Of a stretch of DNA of 64,000 nt, positions 50,909 through 59,454 are shown piece by piece. The notes beneath the pieces were generated by a model that made no database searches, was not told the DNA's origin, and saw only the letters and a list, made by a program, of their open reading frames with translations. This DNA comes from Candidatus Daviesbacteria bacterium (lineage in GTDB: Bacteria; Patescibacteria; Microgenomatia; Daviesbacterales; UBA10151). A program made the position numbers and the translations under genes. Each line of letters starts with the position of its first letter. Position 1 is the stretch's first letter. The DNA lies in NCBI GenBank assembly GCA_016187025.1, contig JACPKM010000008.1, positions 1 to 64,000 on the forward strand, read 5' to 3'.

Positions 50909-51898
50909 TTAGCCCTCTGCCAACTCTTCAGCAAATCTCCTTCTTTCTGTAGGGGAAAGTCTAATCCCATTAATAGCTTCTATTATAATCTGGGTTACCC
51001 GTTTGTAAGAGGTATTGTGAGCTTTGGCAATCTCAACAAATCCTTGTGCTTCCTCGTATGGAGCAATTCCAAACCGCCTCCTTAACATATCTGCATGCCT
51101 GTGTTTTAATGTTGCAAGCATTGCTTGGGTTTTTTCCTCAAGGCTTCCCTGTCTAAGATGAGCAAAAGCCTCATCTACAGTAGAATGATCACCGGCTACC
51201 ATATCTACCAACCTATCACCGTCTGTTTCAAACGGATTAACTGGAGAAGTCAACGACAACAAAGGGTTATTTTGCCATTCTAGCGCAGCTTTTGTGGTAG
51301 AATAACCCTCCCCACCCTCAGATGCTATCCTCTCTACAAGCTCTGCGGGAGTTAACCTTATCCCCTCGCCTAACAACTCTGCGGCTAATCTGTTGGCGTG
51401 TTGTAAATCTTGACTAGCATTTGGAGGTATACGGACAACTCTTCCGCCGGTATCATACCCCCTTTCTATGGCCCGTTCTATCCTTGGGTGTGCATAGGTA
51501 GTTAAACTTCCCTTATCAGGATCTAAGTCGTCAACAGCTTTTACTAAGCCACACGCTCCATCCTGTACACAATCCGGAAAAGGCATATCACGTCTAGTAG
51601 AAAGACTCCTGGCTCTATCAATAACCAGTCTCACACAGGATAAAGCTAAAGTTTCGCGTGCAGCTTGTCCCTCGGATACACCCCATAACAACCCAGTTCT
51701 TATATCCTCTGGCAGAAATACACCCGTCCAGTTTAAAATCAAAGCTGCCAATCTTCCGGAGTGTTGAGTGCTAACTAGCTCTCTTTGTTGTTCGCGGCTT
51801 AAAAAACCCACACCAGTAGATACAAGATCTCTCCTCAATTGAATCATTGGGTCATCTAAGGGTATATTCTCCTCTGGTACCTGAGTTATTTTTTCCAT
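50909..51898 (-). CDS. Sigma-70 family RNA polymerase sigma factor
   Basis: A 329-residue sigma factor with an N-terminal region of about 80 residues. Region 2 is at about 82-165 (LSCVRLVIDRARSLSTRRDMPFPDCVQDG; GSLTTYAHPRIERAI), then region 3 (TPAELVERIASE) and region 4 at about 245-320 (HADMLRRRFGIAPYEEAQGF; TSYKRVTQIIIEAI). It is shorter than RpoD and has no region 1.1, so a group 2/3 alternative sigma is likely. Arg and Ala content is higher than in neighbours. The gene stands upstream of the polysaccharide operon with a 120-bp gap. Confidence 0.85.
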   Translation of the reverse strand: MEKITQVPEENIPLDDPMIQLRRDLVSTGVGFLSREQQRELVSTQHSGRLAALILNWTGVFLPEDIRTGLLWGVSEGQAARETLALSCVRLVIDRARSLSTRRDMPFPDCVQDGACGLVKAVDDLDPDKGSLTTYAHPRIERAIERGYDTGGRVVRIPPNASQDLQHANRLAAELLGEGIRLTPAELVERIASEGGEGYSTTKAALEWQNNPLLSLTSPVNPFETDGDRLVDMVAGDHSTVDEAFAHLRQGSLEEKTQAMLATLKHRHADMLRRRFGIAPYEEAQGFVEIAKAHNTSYKRVTQIIIEAINGIRLSPTERRRFAEELAEG

Positions 51899-51979
51899 TA
51901 CAGTATTTTAAATATATTGGCACCTCTTGTCAAAAACTATTAGGATTAAAAGATAAATTTTGGTAAAATATGCAGGTAT

Positions 51980-52051
51980 GGGTCGCTAGCTCAACGGTAG
52001 AGCACCGCCCTCTTAAGGCGGCTGTTCAGGGTTCGAATCCCTGGCGGCCCA
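51980..52051 (+). tRNA. tRNA-Lys (anticodon CTT)
   Basis: Acceptor arm GGGTCGC (51980-51986) pairs with GCGGCCC (52044-52050), discriminator A. The anticodon stem CCGCC/GGCGG encloses CTCTTAA with CTT at 52012-52014. CCA is not encoded. TTGGTAAAATA just upstream supplies a -10 box. An antisense reading frame from the nucleotidyltransferase remnant runs into its 3' end. Confidence 0.96.
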
Positions 52052-52167
52052 CATTAACTAACTCAAGTTTATCTCCCCAGACATCATAATAACTGCCATA
52101 CCCTTTGTTTCTTGCTAAATATTCTACTTCTTCAAACACTTCCTGCATTGCTGATACATCCACTTGA
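52026..52167 (-). pseudogene. Out-of-frame C-terminal remnant of the nucleotidyltransferase gene
   Basis: In the +1 frame relative to 52132-52506, this stretch encodes a protein-like segment with QEVFEEVEYLARNKGYG and YYDVWGDKLELVN, then runs 26 nt antisense into tRNA-Lys before a stop at 52026. Removing one base near 52167 would join it smoothly to the upstream domain. It is either a genuine frameshift or an assembly error. Confidence 0.5.
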
Positions 52168-52506
52168 TTTATCTATTTCAACAATTGCATGCAGCAAGTT
52201 ATATCTGTCCCACTCATGAGACGTACCAACTAGAGCATATTTTTCAAATTTTGAGATTTCCTGGATCGCTCTATTAGAAAGATCAATTTTTAACTGCTCG
52301 TATTTTTCGTAGTAATAGTCTTTTGCTTTTTGTTTAAATTTTTTTAGAGTTTTATCCTTAACAATTATGTAAATATCACAATCAGAATCATTTATACCTG
52401 CACTTTTTATGTGAGAGCCTGTAAGAAACATACCTAAGACCCAAGGCTCATCTTCCAGATCCCTTACTAAGCTTTTATAAAGACTAGATTGTTGTATCTC
52501 TATCAT
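52132..52506 (-). CDS. MNT-type nucleotidyltransferase domain protein, probably truncated
   Basis: A 124-residue protein with the minimal nucleotidyltransferase motif LTGSHIKSAGINDSDCDIYII (Gly-Ser plus the Asp-x-Asp pair, about residues 29-49). Such proteins transfer nucleotides to small molecules, tRNA or toxins. The last residues (SSGCISNAGSV) look like out-of-frame translation: a clear protein-like continuation lies in another frame (52026-52167). It therefore appears frameshifted near 52167 and may be inactive or only shortened. Confidence 0.65.
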   Translation of the reverse strand: MIEIQQSSLYKSLVRDLEDEPWVLGMFLTGSHIKSAGINDSDCDIYIIVKDKTLKKFKQKAKDYYYEKYEQLKIDLSNRAIQEISKFEKYALVGTSHEWDRYNLLHAIVEIDKSSGCISNAGSV

Positions 52507-52530
52507 TCCTGGTAGAAATTATATAAAAGT

Positions 52531-53274
52531 TTAGGAGCCGCCTTTTTGCCAATTTGCTTTTTTTATCATTGGGCCAAAGAGATCATTTTCAGGTTCGATA
52601 ATAAGCTCATTGAGTTCCTCTTGAGTAGGATTTTTGTCTTGAAATTCAACAAATGGAACATCTTCTATTATTCCTATTGGAGTTTGTTCTGCACCTTCAC
52701 CCATTACTGCTCCTGCACCGGCTGCTAACCCATTGATTATTCCTACTTTAGTATATTTAAACTCTTTTCCGAATACATCCTTAGTTCCTGTAATATTTCT
52801 AATTGGCTTGAAGCCGCTATAGGCAATTGGTCCAGCTATTACTCCCCACTGCAGAGGAATTGCGGTCATATCAGTTATAACAACACCTACCTTTTTTATA
52901 TTAAACTTATCCTTTAAAAATGCCCTGATTTGATTTGCGCTTTGTTGTGCATCTTTTGGCCACAGCACATAATAACCATTACCATTTGATTCATCTATCC
53001 CTGATGAATAAGTTAAATAATTTTTAGTGATAGTTATATACAGGTTGAATTTATGCTCCTTTGCAGGTATAAAAAACTGGGACTCTTTTTTTATTAGTTC
53101 ATCAAGTTTATCTTTGTTAAGCTTTACAGCTCTTCCCTCACAAATTGCCACGATTTTTGAGGCTATCACAACTATGGATTCTTCTTTTAAATAAAGAATG
53201 TATTTATCCAGTACTCTTAATATATCTTTGTCTGAAATAGTGACCTTGTGAGTTTTAATAGCCTTTACAATCAT
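52531..53274 (-). CDS. CofE-like gamma-glutamyl ligase
   Basis: A 247-residue protein of the F420-0:gamma-glutamyl ligase family. The N-terminal SIVVIASKIVAICEGRAVKL and the central GVVITDMTAIPLQWGVIAGPIAYSG (metal/nucleotide-binding Asp) match the CofE fold, followed by VFGKEFKYTKVGIINGLA. No other F420 genes are present and CPR are not known for F420, so the acceptor could be folate or a cell-wall precursor instead. It lies between the nucleotidyltransferase and a membrane transporter-like gene on the same strand. Confidence 0.82.
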   Translation of the reverse strand: MIVKAIKTHKVTISDKDILRVLDKYILYLKEESIVVIASKIVAICEGRAVKLNKDKLDELIKKESQFFIPAKEHKFNLYITITKNYLTYSSGIDESNGNGYYVLWPKDAQQSANQIRAFLKDKFNIKKVGVVITDMTAIPLQWGVIAGPIAYSGFKPIRNITGTKDVFGKEFKYTKVGIINGLAAGAGAVMGEGAEQTPIGIIEDVPFVEFQDKNPTQEELNELIIEPENDLFGPMIKKANWQKGGS

Positions 53275-53298
53275 GAATTAAGTTAAAAGTTAGTGTAA

Positions 53299-53976
53299 CT
53301 ATTTAATAGCCGGTGAGATGGATTTTATTTGGGGTAATAATTTTTTGGAAATTAAAAACTTCAAAATAGATTTGACTACCAAATAAGAAACTGCAATACC
53401 AACAGCAAAAAGAACTCTTTCAGCAATCACAATAGGAATAAGGTTATTCCATACATCCGCCGGCAGATTAAATGCCCAAATCCAGGCTGCTCCACCAACA
53501 GCATGGGCTGTAAAGGTTGCCCCCAAGCTACGCACTAGTAAAACATCTTTTCTAAAATAGGCTATGAGAGGAATTATCCAAAATAGCCCGTAGTACCAGG
53601 CTTGTCTACCATATGGATGAAGCCAGAATAAAATCATGGCCAAAACTGGCACAAGTAGAATAGCTTTTTGGCTCTTATCTCTAGAAAAAGTAGCAAAGTA
53701 ATATACAGCAAAAAGCATTGGGAAAAGTCTGACGATTGATCCTGCAGATATAGGAGTTTGATGGATTATATAGTTTAAAACCTCTACACCCAAAACCGTC
53801 ACAATCCCCAAAATAGGACCTAAAAATGCTCCGGCAACAGGAGCAAAGAAATCAAAAAGAGTAAAGGAAACATTACTACCAGCAAGTTTGTTAAAAGGAA
53901 TCTGAAAAACCACGAACCCAACAACTGCAAATAAAACTATAAAGATAAGTATACTTGCCTTAGATTTCATACACAT
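53299..53976 (-). CDS. Membrane protein resembling an ECF transporter S component
   Basis: About 225 residues from the ATG at 53976 (MCMKSKA), with six to seven helices. The segment SFTLFDFFAPVAGAFLGPILGIVTVLGVE near the N-terminus has the small-residue-rich pattern of vitamin-uptake S components. No EcfA/EcfT genes are in the window, so it would need shared ones elsewhere. The substrate is unknown. It lies between the CofE-like gene and a solute-binding protein. Confidence 0.6.
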   Translation of the reverse strand: MCMKSKASILIFIVLFAVVGFVVFQIPFNKLAGSNVSFTLFDFFAPVAGAFLGPILGIVTVLGVEVLNYIIHQTPISAGSIVRLFPMLFAVYYFATFSRDKSQKAILLVPVLAMILFWLHPYGRQAWYYGLFWIIPLIAYFRKDVLLVRSLGATFTAHAVGGAAWIWAFNLPADVWNNLIPIVIAERVLFAVGIAVSYLVVKSILKFLISKKLLPQIKSISPAIK

Positions 53977-54013
53977 ATATTTATAAATTATCAGTCTAAA
54001 TGTCAAGCAGCAA

Positions 54014-55426
54014 CTAGATTTGCAAAGGCAAAACTTTCATAAGTTTTTCTTCAGATTTTCTTAAATAAAAGATATTGTATTTTGGATAAAATAGAAATGT
54101 AGCTGGAGCATCCTCAAGTAAGGCTTTTTGGAAATCAAAATATCTTTCCTTTCTTTTCTCATCATCTGAGGTCTTTCTTGCATCTTCCAAATCCTTATCA
54201 ACTCTGGCTGAGGAATAATTGCTTAAGTTTGTTTTTTTCTGGGTTGAATGCCAAAGAAAGTATTGATCAGGATCATCAGGAATAGTTTGAGTAATTAAAA
54301 GAGCCTGGAAGTTTTGAGGAATACCTGATTCTACTCTAAGCTTTGCATTCAAACCTAAATCTTTCCAGCTTGCAACAACCTTTTTACCTACATCTTCTAA
54401 ATACGGTGTGGTAGTTAAAACTAATTCTTTTTTTAGTACCTCTTCACCTGCTGAGGCTTTTGCCCTTTGTAGAGCTTCTTGTGCTTCCTCTTTGTTTGCC
54501 AAATACTTTTTGGATTTTTTATCATAGGCCCAGGATTTGATAGCCAGCGGATTATTGGCAACCTCCATACCATCAATCTTAGGAGAAATAAAACTCAGTG
54601 CTTGTCTGATAGATCTGATACCAAGCAACTGTTCATTAGTATTGTATAAAACAGTTACCAGTTCCTTAAAAAATGTTTTTTGATGAATTCTGATTTGAGG
54701 ATTATCAGCAACTGAACTATTGTTTATCCCAAAAAGAGCATGAATTTCTCCTAATTTAAAGCCTGTTAAAGCAGTTTTCTCGTTTGGATAAAATCTGATA
54801 TTTAGTTCAGGAAATTTACGCTCTATTGATTTTAACTTGAGCTTGGTAATGAAGATCTTGCTTTTTTCTAATCCTACAAGCCGGTAAGGTCCCACTCCTA
54901 TCAGTGTCCCTTTTTTAAATATCGGCTTTGTTAAAAGCGAGGGAAAAGGAGAATAAGAATCTTTAAGGTGAAACTCTACTATTTTTTCATCAGGATATTT
55001 TACCTCAACATTAGGGATCCCAAAATCAAGATCTGTAGACAAGACATCAGTATTATCTACCCACTTTAAATTATTTTTTAACCTAAATTTAAAAACAGTA
55101 GCATCAGAGTTTGTTTCCCAACCAGTTACCAAATTCGCCTTGATCTTACCATCCTCAGCAGACTTTACCAATCCGTCTGAGAGTAGCTCTGCAACCTCTG
55201 TTGGCAAGTCATGGGTTTGATAAGTACCCACAAACCCTTGAGTCAGAACCTGTCTGGGTTGTAGAAAATCTAGCTTATACAAAAGAAAAGCTAGTATGAG
55301 TGAAGAAAATAGTGATATGAAAAAGGTTTTTTTATTTCTTTTTATGTAATGATAGCAGATTAAGTAAGCTATTGTAATTGAACGTAAGTTAAAGAAAAAA
55401 GGTATGTTTTTAGTTATCATTTCCAT
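54014..55426 (-). CDS. Family 5 extracellular solute-binding protein
   Basis: A 470-residue protein of the SBP_bac_5 (peptide/nickel) class. A membrane segment (about 34-52) anchors it. LVTGWETNSDATVFKFRLKNNLKWVDN and the late DPDQYFLWHSTQKKTNLSNYS are family landmarks, though it is shorter than usual (about 520-560). There are no cognate ABC permease or ATPase genes nearby, so it may act with distant partners or simply bind a ligand. The secG gene follows upstream at a 20-bp gap, and the two could be cotranscribed. Confidence 0.8.
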   Translation of the reverse strand: MEMITKNIPFFFNLRSITIAYLICYHYIKRNKKTFFISLFSSLILAFLLYKLDFLQPRQVLTQGFVGTYQTHDLPTEVAELLSDGLVKSAEDGKIKANLVTGWETNSDATVFKFRLKNNLKWVDNTDVLSTDLDFGIPNVEVKYPDEKIVEFHLKDSYSPFPSLLTKPIFKKGTLIGVGPYRLVGLEKSKIFITKLKLKSIERKFPELNIRFYPNEKTALTGFKLGEIHALFGINNSSVADNPQIRIHQKTFFKELVTVLYNTNEQLLGIRSIRQALSFISPKIDGMEVANNPLAIKSWAYDKKSKKYLANKEEAQEALQRAKASAGEEVLKKELVLTTTPYLEDVGKKVVASWKDLGLNAKLRVESGIPQNFQALLITQTIPDDPDQYFLWHSTQKKTNLSNYSSARVDKDLEDARKTSDDEKRKERYFDFQKALLEDAPATFLFYPKYNIFYLRKSEEKLMKVLPLQI

Positions 55427-55446
55427 GCAGTGAGAATTTGTAGAAA

Positions 55447-55662
55447 TTATACCACCAGGCCTACAAAAGCAAGAATAATAAAAACAACCGAAAGTCCAAT
55501 TGTAATATAAAATAATAACTTTTCTGCTCCTCTTTTTGTTCTATAAAGAGAAAAATCCCCTCCAAAAGCTGATCCTAAACCTGCTCCTTTTTGCTGAATT
55601 ATTACCACCAATATCAGAAGAATTCCTACTACAATTTGTATTATATTAATTAAAGCTTGCAT
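55447..55662 (-). CDS. secG: Protein translocase subunit SecG
   Basis: A 71-residue protein with two transmembrane helices (about 5-24 and 48-69) joined by the conserved loop QQKGAGLGSAFGGDFSLYRTKRGAEKLL. It belongs to the SecYEG channel that exports proteins. It lies between the solute-binding protein gene and the small holin-like gene, all on the minus strand. Confidence 0.93.
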   Translation of the reverse strand: MQALINIIQIVVGILLILVVIIQQKGAGLGSAFGGDFSLYRTKRGAEKLLFYITIGLSVVFIILAFVGLVV

Positions 55663-55711
55663 ATTAATTTTCCTATATTACTATTTTTCCCGGATAAAGT
55701 ATAGAGAAAGA

Positions 55712-56113
55712 TCAGTGCATGAGCCAGTGTAAAAAATGGGTGATTATTCCTATTATCAATGAGGCAATTATAGCAACCCACAAAGGCGTTAGTCCGAAAG
55801 GCGGGATTATAAAACCATTTATTGAGTAACCAGGAAAATCATATGGTAAAAGCATAAACTGAGGTAAAACTCTTGTTAGGGCAAATAGTGCCAGTACATT
55901 ACTAACCCAGGCAAACAGTCCCAAGGTCAGTAGGTTCAAAGGTAAAAGCAAAATTTTTAAAACAGGCACCAGTACAATATTGATAACAGCAAAGGCTAAT
56001 CCTCCCAGTAAAAGCGTCCTAAAACCTCCGGTAAAAGTTAATCCGCTGATAAGTTGTGTAGCAATCCAAAGAGATGAGAAATTAATTAAATAATATCTTA
56101 CAAGTGTTTTCAT
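55712..56113 (-). CDS. Phage holin family 4 / YvlD-like membrane protein
   Basis: A 133-residue protein with four helices and the pattern LVRYYLINFSSLWIATQLISGL, then LLGGLAFAVINIVLVPVLKILLLPLNLLTLGLF. This is the broadly distributed YvlD/holin-4 superfamily, usually a small envelope protein of unknown role, not evidence of a phage. It starts right after the uvrC stop. Confidence 0.82.
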   Translation of the reverse strand: MKTLVRYYLINFSSLWIATQLISGLTFTGGFRTLLLGGLAFAVINIVLVPVLKILLLPLNLLTLGLFAWVSNVLALFALTRVLPQFMLLPYDFPGYSINGFIIPPFGLTPLWVAIIASLIIGIITHFLHWLMH

Positions 56114-57382
56114 TTAGCTTACTAATATCTTATCACGTAATTTCCTATGATAGGATAGAGCAAATCGGTGTGATTCATCTCTTAATTTTTGCAATAAACG
56201 AAGGGATAGGCTCCTTTTAGAAAGTTTAACAATCTCTCCCTCAGGCGGGTATAACCACTCCAGTCTTTTTGCCAGGCCGTAGATAGGAACTTTTATTCCT
56301 TTTTTGTCTAACTCTTGTTTTACAGTCCTCACTTGTCCTCTGCCTCCATCTATAATGATTAAATCAGGCATAGGCCACTCCAAATGTTTGAGTCTTCTTT
56401 GCATCATCTCCTGATGCATAGCATAATCATTAGGTTTTCCTGAGATTAAAATCTTGAATTTTCTATACTGCGACTTATCAACTTCTCCATCAGTTAAAAC
56501 CACCATTGAACCAGTTGCGTTTTCTCCCTGAATATTGGAAATATCATAGCCTTCTATCCTTTCGGGTAGTTTTCCTAGGTTCAAATCTTTTTGCAACTGC
56601 AGTAGTGAGATTTCTCTTTCATCTTCCAAAAAATTGGGGTTTTCTAAATAACTTTGTGTTCTATTTACCTGAGTCAAATACTCTATTCCTGCAATTGTCT
56701 TTTTAATTTTGGCTGCTTCCTCAAACCTTTGCTTATCTGCATCTAGCACCATTTCCTGTTGTAAACTTGTGACAAGATTTTCTTTCTTCCCTTCCAGTAA
56801 AAGTGCCAGGCGGTAAATATTTTTTCGGTATTCACTTTTGTCAACTTTGCCTATACATGATCCAGGACATAGGTTTAGATGGTAATAAAAACAAGGTCGT
56901 TGCCTTGTTTTATTACTTTTTTTGTCTCCCATTTGGCACCAGGGAAAAATCTTACGTAAATGCTTTAATGTTTCCTTTACTGTTCTTCCAGAAGGAAATG
57001 GACCAAAGTATTTTAGGCTATCTTCTAAATCTTTTTTTCTTGCTATAACAACCCTAGGGAAATCCTCTTTGGTAATCTTTATGTATAAATAATCTTTGTC
57101 ATCAGTAAGTCTTATATTAAATGGCGGTAAATATTTTTTTATTAGATTTGCCTCAAGAATTAAAGCCTCCAGTTCAGACTCAACAATAATTGTCTCAACT
57201 TGATCAATCTGCCAAACCATTGAAGATACTCTCAAAGGAGGGCGGCCTGAAAAATATGAGGAAACCCTTGTGATTAGATCAATTGCTTTTCCTACATACA
57301 AAATCTTCCCGCTTCTATCTTTGAAAATATACACTCCCGGCTTGTGAGGAAGCTTGTTTTTGTCAATAAATGCAGGAATCAT
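56114..57382 (-). CDS. uvrC: UvrC excinuclease subunit lacking the HhH domain
   Basis: Makes the two incisions of nucleotide excision repair. The 422-residue protein has the GIY-YIG nuclease (PGVYIFKDRSGKILYVGKA, about 14-32), a Cys-containing region (RPCFYYHLNLCPGSCIGKV), the UVR coiled coil (about 205-240) and the RNase H-like nuclease (GYDISNIQG and IIDGGRGQV Asp residues, DESHRFA His). It stops soon after that, so the tandem helix-hairpin-helix domain of usual 600-residue UvrC proteins is missing. It overlaps the transglutaminase-like gene by 4 bp (ATGA). Confidence 0.92.
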   Translation of the reverse strand: MIPAFIDKNKLPHKPGVYIFKDRSGKILYVGKAIDLITRVSSYFSGRPPLRVSSMVWQIDQVETIIVESELEALILEANLIKKYLPPFNIRLTDDKDYLYIKITKEDFPRVVIARKKDLEDSLKYFGPFPSGRTVKETLKHLRKIFPWCQMGDKKSNKTRQRPCFYYHLNLCPGSCIGKVDKSEYRKNIYRLALLLEGKKENLVTSLQQEMVLDADKQRFEEAAKIKKTIAGIEYLTQVNRTQSYLENPNFLEDEREISLLQLQKDLNLGKLPERIEGYDISNIQGENATGSMVVLTDGEVDKSQYRKFKILISGKPNDYAMHQEMMQRRLKHLEWPMPDLIIIDGGRGQVRTVKQELDKKGIKVPIYGLAKRLEWLYPPEGEIVKLSKRSLSLRLLQKLRDESHRFALSYHRKLRDKILVS

Positions 57383-59376
57383 TTCACCAACTTCTTACCT
57401 TTCGCTACCTCTTCTGTCCCGCTTCGCCTTGTACCAGAAATCGGTACTTGGCTTCGCGGGATAAACCCTTTTCTAAATATAAATATAGATAGAATCACAA
57501 TATAAACCGAGGTTAACAAAACCAAAACGGCGGTCAGCAAAATAGGAGTTGATCTGATCAAAATAAAAGGCTTTACTTCAATATTTTTAGTAACATTTTG
57601 ACTTCCAACCTTTACAGATATTTGGTCTGAGAATGAATCCAGAACTGTTTTTGATCTTACACTGAATTCAAACTCAGCACTTCCAAATGCCGGGATAGGA
57701 CCAGTGCTTAGTTTATCATGCCTAATAAATATAAGATTATTTCCAGATGCTGAAAGCAGGTTAGATGAATATACTCCATTACCTTCATTGGTTATTTTAA
57801 TTTTTAGTGGCTGAGTAAATCCAGCAAGTATTGGATCTGGAGTAATTATTTCAACATTGAGCTGAGGTTTTAATAAAAAGTCTCTGTCTGATAAAGTTGC
57901 TTTGACATCTTTAGCTTCTTCCTGATTTGGTGTCCGTGGATTACCAGCCTCACCACCCAATTTATATGCTCCTGCTGGGATTGGATACTCAGAAGAAAAA
58001 CCCTTTATCACAAAAGTAAGATGATTTAAATCCAGCTTATTAAAATAATCGACCCCACCTGTGGTATTTTCCCAGGTTGGATCAACCATAACCCAACCGT
58101 TTTTTTCATCCCAATATTCTGGCCAAGAGTGGAGAATATCTGTTTGGGCAGATGAAGGCCTAAGCTTTTCATTTGAGGTGTAGGCAAACCCGTTAAGCTC
58201 CCTTGCTGGAATATTGGCAGCCCTTAGCAGGGCAATAAACAAATCTGTAAATTCCATACAAACAGCATTTTCCGGATTGTTTAAAGCAGTAACTGCTCCA
58301 TATCTTTGAATTTCTTTGTTTATTCTGCCTAGATCATATTTTAAGGTATCTACCACATATCTATATATTAACCGGACTTTTTCTTGTGGATCAGTTGGTG
58401 GATCCTGCCCTAATATTTCTGATAGGGTATTTTTGATAATAGGATTATCTTTTTCCCAATACTTTTGACTGCTAGTGTATTTTTCCCTTAACTGTGAGGA
58501 AAGCTTAGAAAAATTTGCTTTTGAGCTAGTATATAGTTTGGCTGAGCCGATTACCCGGACATCCATCTTTTCTCCCTTTACTAACCTATACCAGGCTAGA
58601 TAATTACCATCCTCATCAACTGTTACATTAACTGGCTTAGGGTTTATCCGCTGAAAAATTACATCCTGATAAGCAGTGTCAGGTGGAAGGGCAATATTTG
58701 TAACAATTGGAACCAGTTTGTCATTTTCTAAATGATAACTTAAATCAAAATCAAACAACTGGTAATCCCCAAAGCTTGCTGATACCCCAGAGTTTATTAG
58801 CTGATCCTTTTCAAATGTTAAAAACCTTCTGTTTTGATTACTGCTTTCATTTTTTGGCGTGGGACTTATCAGTGATAGTTCCCCAAAGCTAACAGGAACA
58901 GAAATTGTCATATTATAGGAATCTAAATTGGTGGATGATGAAATCTTTGGCGCTCTTACCTCCCAAACCTTACCCTGTTTTTCTGCAAAATCCTTTGATT
59001 TAAACTGCAGTATCCAGGGAAGTTCCTTGTTTATACCGGCAACCTCTTGATTAAATTTGACAGTAATAACTGTAGAAGTATCTTTTTGCTCAACACTTGT
59101 TTCCATGGGACCAGACTGGTCCGAAGCCTGAACATCACTTATTTGAGTAGTACCAATTGTTAGCTTAAACTGATTTGCATAAAACTTGCTGGTAAGATTT
59201 TTCAGGGAAATCTTTTCAGTAACTGTTGTAATCCCGGCCTCATCTACATCAAATGTAACATTGTAGGATGTAGCAAACTCCTCCCCAGCAAAGGTTTTGG
59301 AGGGTAAAAGTAAAAAAATATAAAATAGAGAAAGGGCAAACAATACCAGCTTAAGAGTTCTCATAGCCGTAAACAT
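57379..59376 (-). CDS. Secreted, membrane-anchored transglutaminase-like protein
   Basis: A 665-residue protein with a signal peptide (about 1-30), a beta-rich N-terminal half (about 35-290), a transglutaminase-like domain (about 320-460) with Cys in NAVCMEFTDLF, His in ILHSWPEYWDE and Asp in VMVDPTWENT, a beta-sandwich (about 500-600), and a C-terminal helix (about 607-632). It may crosslink or cleave surface proteins. The last 26 residues (PRSQVPISGTRRSGTEE onward) are encoded mainly by a palindromic repeat, so the tail was acquired by insertion. Confidence 0.85.
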   Translation of the reverse strand: MFTAMRTLKLVLFALSLFYIFLLLPSKTFAGEEFATSYNVTFDVDEAGITTVTEKISLKNLTSKFYANQFKLTIGTTQISDVQASDQSGPMETSVEQKDTSTVITVKFNQEVAGINKELPWILQFKSKDFAEKQGKVWEVRAPKISSSTNLDSYNMTISVPVSFGELSLISPTPKNESSNQNRRFLTFEKDQLINSGVSASFGDYQLFDFDLSYHLENDKLVPIVTNIALPPDTAYQDVIFQRINPKPVNVTVDEDGNYLAWYRLVKGEKMDVRVIGSAKLYTSSKANFSKLSSQLREKYTSSQKYWEKDNPIIKNTLSEILGQDPPTDPQEKVRLIYRYVVDTLKYDLGRINKEIQRYGAVTALNNPENAVCMEFTDLFIALLRAANIPARELNGFAYTSNEKLRPSSAQTDILHSWPEYWDEKNGWVMVDPTWENTTGGVDYFNKLDLNHLTFVIKGFSSEYPIPAGAYKLGGEAGNPRTPNQEEAKDVKATLSDRDFLLKPQLNVEIITPDPILAGFTQPLKIKITNEGNGVYSSNLLSASGNNLIFIRHDKLSTGPIPAFGSAEFEFSVRSKTVLDSFSDQISVKVGSQNVTKNIEVKPFILIRSTPILLTAVLVLLTSVYIVILSIFIFRKGFIPRSQVPISGTRRSGTEEVAKGKKLVK
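57418..57460. repeat. Palindromic repeat, family 1 (inside coding sequence)
   Basis: A symmetric hairpin: CCCGC, GAA, GCC, AA, GTACC, a 7-nt loop, GGTAC, AA, GGC, GAA, GCGGG (minus strand). Paired arms alternate with matched GAA/GAA and AA/AA internal loops. It matches the intergenic copy 15586-15627 at 39 of 42 positions. Here it supplies codons of the C-terminal tail of the transglutaminase-like gene without breaking the frame. Confidence 0.8.
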
Positions 59377-59420
59377 TGTAACAAATCAACCCAAGCTAAG
59401 CTAATCCTTTATCGTCAGCT

Positions 59421-59439
59421 TGCAACCTTAAAGGTTGCA
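59421..59439. repeat. REP-like palindrome upstream of the RAYT gene
   Basis: TGCAACCTT-A-AAGGTTGCA is a perfect 9-bp inverted repeat 15 nt before the transposase ATG. Its 16-nt core (59423-59438) matches 60125-60140 beyond the gene at 14 of 16 positions, differing only in the two loop bases (AA versus CC). Confidence 0.75.
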
Positions 59440-59454
59440 GCGTAAACTAAATAT

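Noticed and set aside
55712..56113. Phage holin
   Set aside because: The YvlD/holin-4 superfamily is widespread on bacterial chromosomes and the neighbours are housekeeping genes.
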